A model generated the notes under the pieces. The model saw nothing but the letters and a program-made list of their open reading frames with translations. It was not told the origin of the DNA and made no database searches. From Apoda limacodes (Eukaryota > Arthropoda > Insecta > Lepidoptera > Limacodidae), in the NCBI GenBank assembly GCA_946406115.1, contig OX291544.1, positions 23,019,521 through 23,083,520 of the forward strand: a DNA stretch of 64,000 bases. The letters are read 5' to 3'. Shown piece after piece: positions 1-9,000 of this stretch. Each line of letters starts with the position of its first letter. The first letter of the stretch is position 1. The position numbers and the translations under genes were made by a program.

Positions 1-20
1 TTCACCAATGGCAAAGTAAC
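1..20 (-). CDS. IR-A exon 7, first 20 nt only
   Basis: The acceptor TATTACAG is at 21-28 on the minus strand. The visible bases read 'YFAIGE' in the frame shared with IR-B exon 7. The remainder lies outside the window. Confidence 0.7.
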
Positions 21-3000
21 CTGTAATAGAAAATTTATATAACTTTGGCCTGCAGTTTAATTAAGTTCTAAAATAATGAAAACTCCCATTCCGATGATAG
101 AAGGTCTCACCTGCAGGCAAAATTTCTATACTGAACGCCATATTCCTCGTAAAACTTTTCTCTTTAAGCACTTTGGCTTCATATGTTTTGAACTGTTTTA
201 CCAGCTCTTTGATCAAAGGCTGAAAGACATACAAACATTTTAAGGACTGGGTGCTGTATAATATATGAATAGGAAAAAAAGGCTACAAAATACGATACTT
301 AAGGATTAACAAATAGAAATACATAAATAATTGAAGATAATGAATCATATTATATGTAGTTGAGTCATATTCTGGTTTTTTAACCGACTTCCAAAAAAAG
401 GAGGAGGTTCTCAATTCGCCTTTTTTTTGTATTTGTGTTACACGAAATCTTTGCGGATTAAGAACAGAGTGCGAACAATATCTACATACATGAATAGGTT
501 AACCCGCGGATTGCTCACCAGAGTTAGATAAGAAAATGTCTGAAATTGTATCATTTTAGACGACCTTGTTTCTAATGTACGCGTCCCGTAAGTTTCTGCG
601 TGGCAGAGGCACCACTGTGAATGAGGTTTACCATTATTTACAGTGGTAAACCTCATTCACTACCATTGAATTATAGTTCCGCATTTCACTACGTGCAAAG
701 TTATATAGGTCAAATCAAATCAAATCAAATCAAAATCTTTTTATTTAAATTGGGTAACCAAGGACACTTTTGAAACGTCAAGTAAATTAACTACAATTAG
801 CTTTAAAAATCGATAATTTAGGGCCAGTGGCGTAACTAGCCTTTTGTGCGCCCGGTGCGAGCTTCTATATCTGCGCCCTCGAACAATGGTTAATGCCAAG
901 GACGCAAACAAGCTTGCCTTATGTTAAGCGGTCACTTTAGACTATGGAAGCTTGTTACACCAGCCAGCAGCTATACTCGCGCGTTGTCGACCTTTTAAAA
1001 ATCTTCCACTCTCTCCACTTTCCACGGTTTTATTACAAAGGTTCTTAGGTAAAAAAAGCGTTTATTCGTAAGCATTTACCAAAAAACAAAAAACGAATGT
1101 CACCTAATACTCGTCGGTAGAAATAGTAGGTCAAATCAAATCAAATCAAATCAAAATCTTTTTATTCAAATGGGTTACTAAGAACACTTTTGAATCGTCA
1201 AGTAAATTAACTACAATTAGCTTTAAAAATCGATAATTTAGGGCCAGTGGCGTAACTAGCCTTTTGTGCGCCCGGTGCGAGCTTCTATATCTGCGCCCTC
1301 GAACAATGGTTAATGCCAAGGAGGCAAACAAGCTTGCCTTATGTTAAGCGGTCACTTTAGACTATGGAAGCTTGTTACACCAGCCAGCAGCTATACTCGC
1401 GCGTTGTCGACCTTTTAAAAATCTTCCACTCTCTCCACTTTCCACGGTTTTATTACAAAGGTTCTTAGGTAAAAAAAGCGTTTATTCGTAAGCATTTACC
1501 AAAATACAAAACACGAATGTCACCTAATACTCGTCGGTAGAAATAGTAAAGACAAATTTAATTTTGCGTGCTTTCCTCGTCATACGTCAGGAGCTATGCT
1601 TTATCGCGCTTAATTGACAAAATCGTTAGACCAAACAATCCTCAAACCATCATTGGGCGCAAATATGTCTTTATTAATTTAAGCTTACTGAATGATCTTT
1701 CGCAGGACACTAGACACTGGCATCATAAATCTCAGCTAGTTTGAAGACTTACTTAGAGATGGCACCCTCCTTCAACTTAATTTAGATCCTAGTCTAACAG
1801 TATACTTTAGTGTGTGAAATCTCAACATTACACAAACACAAGAGTGGTTTTAAATATCGCTCGATAAAAATCTTCCACTGTGATATATAGTACAGTAGAG
1901 CATTTGGCTAGTCTACAACCGTATTTGTGAAAAAAAATATTGTTTGTATGCAGGACCATACATTTTATCCTGGTCATTTCTGCGCCCCCCAGGGCCTGCG
2001 CCCTGTGCCTGGGCACCGCCCTATTTACGGCACTGTTTAGGGATTCAAACGATGATCCTTATAATTCTTGACACTTATGAAGTCATTCAAACAATGAATT
2101 ATCTGATGAATTTGCCTACAAACAGAATTATCAAAAGGCGCTAAGACATTTCTCGGCAAAAAAGAAAAAAAGTAGTATGGCACTACCACTGGTCATTCCT
2201 AGAGCCAGAAAGTAAACCCACGCCCGCAATTGAGGCGTTTGTCAGTACGACCCGAATTTTCCCACCTAACAAGAAAGCTGTTATTACTGGCCACGTTACC
2301 ATTATCAACTGCAACTGCCGAAAGAAGTTTTTCAACTTTGAAAAGGTTGAAGACCTACCTGCGTACCCGAAGCGGACATGCGCGCCTCACATGTCCAGCA
2401 CTATTGTCAATACATAACATATAGAGTTAGCCTCATCAATAAACGCCCAAGAAACAGTTAGTCAATTAATTTTAAGAAGAAAACGATTATATATATAATT
2501 ATAAAAATGAACTTTGTCTTTTAATTTTGTTATTGCTATCGAAAAATTTCGCGCTCGCTGCGCTCACGTTTTCGTCTGCTTGTATTATGACCCATCCCGC
2601 CCTTAGACTTTCTATATTGTACGTACCTAGGTAAAGGGATCCCATGTGCAGCTTCTTTCTATTGCGCTATCACATTTACCAAATCCATTATACTTGCGCG
2701 TTCTATTCTAGTTTGTTAATTGCAAAAATATAGCTATATTGCAATAAACTTTTCTGCCCCTCTGACCTTGGTTTGGTCGCTAGTATCATTGTAAGTTCAC
2801 ACCATTTCAATTAGGTTGTCACTCTCGGGGCGTCCCATCGACCGGCGTGAGTCTCGAACCCGAAGGTGAGTCACCGCCAGGAGGGGAGTTCCCCGTTACG
2901 CGGGTGCGGTTGCGATTGAGTGGGGGCGAGAAGCGCCCCGGCACTCTTTGATACCTATTCGGGGAGGTCGTAGAGACTAATCTCGCTATCCGGACAGCGA

Positions 3001-6000
3001 GATCGTCATCTGGGGACGTTAGTACGTGCCGAGGCCGCCTAACAATAGTTCTACGACCGTGACCGGGTCGATCGGGGGGACGATATGTTGTGGATTGCAC
3101 AATTAAACGATTCGGGTGATTTTGCGTACGCTCGAAAAAGCGGACTGCCAAGTCTTTAAAGTATTGGGGAATCGTGGGAAGTTCGAAGTCTCTGTGTAGG
3201 TCCGCATTGCGAAAGTACCAAGAGGCTCCAGAGGCCGCTCTGAGAAAGCGGTTTTGGAGGGTCTGGAGTTTGTGGAGATTGCGCTTGGACAGCGCATAGG
3301 CTACGCTAGCATAAGCTAGTATGGGGCGGATACAAGTTGTGTAAAGATTTAGCTTATTTCTAAGCGTCATCTTACTATACTTGCCTAACATGGGATAGAG
3401 ACGGCCGAGGACAAAAGCGGCTCGGTCTCTAACTATTTTGGTGTGAGCTTGGAAGTTCAAACGACTATCCATGGTCACACCGAGATATTTGGTCTTATTT
3501 TGCCAGGGAATGGCACGACCGAAAAGAGAAAGGGGAGAAGGCCGCGGAGGGCGGCCTAGGGTAAAAAGAACGGCAGAGCTTTTGTCGGGATTCACCTCGA
3601 TTCACCATTTCCGAAACCACTCGCCTAGGGCGGTGATAGCGGGTTGGAGTCTCTCAGTGATTCGACTCACTTGCCTATCTGTGGTATAGATAGCGGTATC
3701 GTCCGCAAAGAGGGCTAGTTGGGTACCTATCGTTTTAGGGATATCGTTAGTGTACAGAAGGTACAAGATGGGGGCGAGCACGGACCCTTGCGGGACTCCT
3801 GCTTCTATGGGACGGGGGGAAGAGAGAGTGCCTTCGACTTTGTAGCGAAAGCTACGATTCGACAAATAGTCTCGTATGATGAGCACGAGACGATCCGGCA
3901 ACTGAAAGTTGTACAGTAACACCGTTGTGCCAGACTTTGTCGAAAGCTTTCGCTACATCGAAGAAGACAGCGCCCGTGTGACGGGTCTTACCTAACGCTG
4001 GCTGAAAGCCTGTAAGAATATGTTCCGTTATGCGGAGGACTTGATGGACGCATGAGTGTTTGGCACGAAAGCCGAACTGCTCATCTATTAAAATGCCTCT
4101 GGAAACTTTAGCGTTCCGTAGGCGAGCAAGGAGGAGGCGTTCATAGAGTTTACCAAGGGCCTTTAGTAAACTTATGGGGCGATAGGAGGACGGCTCGGTA
4201 CGAGCTTTACCTGGCTTATGGATGCCTATAACAATTGCATCTTTCCATTGAGAAGGAAAGATGCAATGTTCCATAGCAGCGTTAAAGATCGCTACTAGGA
4301 GGCAGATAAGGGGAAGAGTGAGGCGCTTTAGGATATCGTTAGAGATACCGTCAGCACCGGGGGCCTTACGGGGGCGTAGGTCTTTGATGACCTGTACGAC
4401 TTCGTCGACAGTGACAGGGGGCAGGGGGTCTTGTGGAGGCAGAGAAGTTCTGCGCTCCACTTCGCCGTCTACCTCGCGCACGTGGTCGGGATCGAAGGGC
4501 TGTGTGCTTAAGGCACATTGGGCTTGGAGGCTAGACGCTAGGCAATCCGCTTTTTCGTCGTCGTTGAACGCGGGAACGCTGTTGTTGGGACGAGTTAACG
4601 GAGGGAGAGAGTTCGCGGTTTCGGATTTTAGAGCTCTGGCTAAGTGCCAATAAGCTTGGTGAGAGGGAGAAATGTTCTCCATAAGATCACCGAAACGTTG
4701 GGCGCGGAGCTCAGCTACAGCGGTTCTTACACGGCGGTGTAAGTCGTTGAAGCGAGCTTTATTATCGATAGTGGGAGCGCGATCGCGAGCGCGGCGGGCC
4801 GCGTTACGCTCAGTCATTAGCGACCTGATGTGCTGAGGCAGGATTAGGTGGTGATAATCACCAACCGGCACTTGTCGTGAGCACTCGCCAACGGTGGCGG
4901 TCAGGTGGCTAGTGAGAGAGTCGATAGCTACGTTTAGATCGGTCGCGGAAGAGATTACGTTTGGAACGCGGTCTAGATGTGGCGAGCTGGGATTTTCGAG
5001 CAATTGCCCAAATTTATCCCAGTCCGTCACGGTTCTAGTGTCGGGAGGAGAGTCCGAAGGGAAACCTAATCGGAGGACGACAGGGCGGTGGTCCGAGTCA
5101 AGTTCGTCAAGCACCTCTATAGAGCGAAAGCTTAGCCTTACGTTCTTTAGAAGTGCTATGTTGAGTACGTCGGGGTTATTCCGAGTATTGTGGGGAAAGT
5201 AAGTGGGCGTCATGGGAGCGATGATGTCAAAGTTTAGTCTGTCAACTAAATCGTCGAGGAGTCTGCCTCTTTGTGAAGTTACAGAAGAGTTCCAGCGGCG
5301 ATGCTTGCAATTTAGGTCGCCAGCAAGAATGACGGCGTCGCCTAAACTTAAGAGCGACTGAAGGTCGCTCTCGAGCAAGTCTTTTAGGGGAGAGAGATAA
5401 ACCGATGCAATGATGATCGGCTGATGGCCGGTCATCGCTAGGCGGCAGACGGATGCTTCTAAATTCGTAAGCGGTGGAGGATCGATAGGGGAGCAATGCA
5501 GGGAGCGCCTGTAATAGATGAGAGTGCCTCCGAGATTGGAGGAAGTTCTATCATTACGGACGGTGCGATAGTTCGCGATCGAAGGGGTACGGAAAGCGGG
5601 CTTTAGGAACGTTTCCTGGATGAGGAAGACGTCCGGTTTTTGGGACGAGAGGAATTGCGATAATTCCTCTCTTTGGTTGCGGAGACCGTTGGCGTTAAAA
5701 TAGCCTATGGAGACGGACCGGGCACGAAACACCGCGCTGCGGCGCATTTTAAAGCCGCTTCACGTCTCGTTGCGCCACGTCTCGTCGCGTCGCGTCTCGG
5801 TGTAAGACGACCTTAACACTTAAATATTAATTTATAGATACCACTTACATCAGACGACAGCATTATCGAAAAAATCCAGGCATCGTGGGTAGCTCCCCAA
5901 TCCATCTTCTTGTCGACAAGGTCCTGAATAGTGTCAATGGATTTTTCATATGTGGGTACCGTGAACGATGAAGCAAGCCCACTGCTATATGCATTGTCAA

Positions 6001-9000
6001 TGACCACGCCTGTTATAAGCATCCATATTGTTATGCTGCGTACCCTCCAGGTGTAACCGATGTTGTCTTGAGACTGTATACAAAAAAGCAGAAGGCAAAC
6101 TCTTTTAATAGGAAAAGAAGCCATACGCTCAGCATTGTTTGGACGTACAGTCACAAATTACACTAAGGCAAAAATAATTTGCACATATGAAAAATTACGA
6201 AAGCGGCAAGAAAAGAATCAGAAAAGCAACGCCTTCGTTGTGCACGGATGTTAACTCTGAACGCCTTTGCTGTGCTCGGGTGTTATCCCCGGAATCCTTC
6301 GTTACGCTCGGAATTCTTTTTGGCCCTTGACGTAAGTAAGACTTTGCTTTATCTGTCAATAATATACTACTATATTTGGAGTTCATTCTCAGGAACCACT
6401 ATCTAAAAATTCATTCCCTGTTAGAAAGTTAAGTTATTTCTTTACTTAATAATATTATAAAGAGAGAGAGAGAGAGAGAGCAGTTTTAGTAAGTTTGTTA
6501 TATGATGAGAGTAATCTCCGTAACCAATGACATAAGCTCAACCGATTATTTTATTTCTTTACTCAATAATATTATAAAGAGATAAAGAGGCATGGAGAGG
6601 TTGTGGTATGCTATTATTTTACATGTGGAGGGTAATGTTTGAAACTACTCAAAGGATTTAAAAATCCTGTTATGCTTAAAAAGCTACATAAGTACCGATG
6701 GCTTATTGCTATGCTTTATTGAAATTTATAATTTCAGGAGAGGGGAGGGCGGGGTGAGGTACAGGAACTAAGTCGCGGCGGAGGGCTAGTAAGATACAAG
6801 TGAACTGCCCCAAATTTGGTGTGTTTTCTTCAGAACACCTTTAGATCTACCATTATCTCTTACATTTTAATAGTGTAAAGTAGAGCGAACTCGGACATAC
6901 ATAGGAAGTTATAATGGCATTTATAATTGAATTATAATTGAATTAAATGGAAGTTATAATTGAATTATTAAAAATGACTTTATTCAAACTAACTTGTGTA
7001 ACCATCATCCCAAATGTGGTCAAACAGACTTTCTCTGTGTTCCTCTTGGCGAGCGCGAGAGCGAACGAAGCCATGAAGTACGTTAGTAATAACGCCATCC
7101 ACGTGTACACACCAAACGGAAGTAGCGGTAAGTTCCAACTGGCTAGGATCCTGATGAATAACAAGTTTTCATTTTACCACTTTCTTTTGTTACTTAACAT
7201 TAACTTACTTTATAACAACAACTTAGAAACGTCTTAGGCCGACTTGCGGAAGATTCAGGGTTTAATAAATAACTAGCTAAATAACTAAACCTGGGTCAAA
7301 TGTATAACTAGATAACTCGTCAATTGTCTTGCAGAAGCAGAAAGTTAACTATTCCTCAGAAGTGACAACATAATAAAAATAAATGTGCATCCTGTTATAA
7401 ACCGCCTAAATAAGAAATTCCTGCATAAGTATATATGGGTCTCGTTTTCTCTTGTTAGAAACAATAAATCTATCTCTTTTTACAATCTCTGTTATTCTTC
7501 TACAATGTACTTTCAAAGATAATACCTTATTATGTCGTCCTTCGACTCCTTCGTGATGCCATGCAGCCGAACGCCAGATGTTGTTAAATGACGTTTTAGG
7601 AATGGAAGATGTTTTTAAAAATTGTGTTTTTCCATGTTTTGCATTATACGCGTACGTAGGTACTCAGTCTGTCGGTTTATTCACTACATATTTATTTAAT
7701 TTGAATTGTGCAAGTAGAAAGTGTTAAAAATGGACCTACTAAAGATCTTTCATTGTCTTAACGCGTTCGTTCTTGCTCCATTTTTTTCTACGGTGGAGTC
7801 TTTACCTATGTGTATGTGTTGAATATAGAAAAAACACCGTGGTACCTTGAATGCCTGCAGGCAGCAGAAGCAAAAATAATGAACCTCGGAATTCAGTGTA
7901 CATACCTATAATTATTATCTGAGAATAGTGAGTAAAAGTTTTGTTTTCTCATACTTTTAAAATACCTAAACACTTTGTTCTTGCACAGTTTTATTAAAAT
8001 GGTTCTAGTAAATATCTTCGTCAGAAAATTAAATGTTATCTACCTACTTACCTATTTATAGTTATAGGTACCTACTCATAGTCGAAAAATAATATAAATT
8101 TAAGCAGAAAATCGATATCAAAACGAATTTAACTTAAAAATGTTGGCGCAATATGGCGGGGTTAGCGACTTAACCCTCCGATGGATGCGGGTTAAATTTT
8201 TAATATTTAACTCGGCAGTGACCCGTGTTAAATAGTAGCGCAAGACAAATATGACTTTACTGAGGAGCGCAAGTGGCCCTTAGAGGTATTAAATCTTAAA
8301 TGAAGACATCCAGAAGAGAACTAAAGCCACCAACATAGCTCGTGTGAACAGCAAGCTGACGTGGCATTGGTCTTTGTCTCGTCTGCCGGAGGACCAATGG
8401 CCATTGAAACAGACGTTCCTAGAAAAGTATTCTAATACCGCACGGCTTAGGACGCCTTGAATACCTATTGTATTTTGCAATTGCGTGGCGAGACCACTTG
8501 CTGCCATATGCTGCGCCGAGGGGGGCCGTAGGATTTTCATTTTTGGCAGTAGGGGGCGTGATAAAAAAAAACTTTGCGAACCCCTGATTTAGAGAATTGT
8601 AAGAAATTGGGGCAATTTCAACTGACCTACTCGTACCTAACTAAAATAGTTTTTTTCGTACTGAGTACAAAATGATGCTTTTTCTTACCCGAGAAAGGAA
8701 ACTAGTATCGACATGAGGCAAAGGCGAACGACGAATGCTTTTATTCCTGGGGTAAGAAAACCCATTTTTTACTCGGCACAAATGATACTTTTTTTTTTTT
8801 TTGTGCCGAACCTCAATTGCTGCTCAAACAAGAAAACAAAACTTTTGTAATTTTAATATCAATCATCCATTACTTCAATACCTTAAGGGTGATATTTTTT
8901 TTAAAAACTTCAATGGAACCAACTATACCAATAGAAAAGGATTATCAAAATTGAACTACTACTATACCACTATACTACTATACTACTAAAACAAAAATAA

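Noticed and set aside
4261..4653. Long plus-strand frames opposite the Jockey ORF2 (also 4,894-5,202, 3,719-3,919)
   Set aside because: They are antisense shadows of a GC-richer coding region and have no recognisable domain.
8289..8540. Extra IR exon from the minus-strand frame ending 'LVALVLFWMSSFKI'
   Set aside because: It overlaps an hAT-like terminal repeat, the downstream part is also in B and C outside any consistent splice phase, and exons 3 and 4 already join in phase without it.
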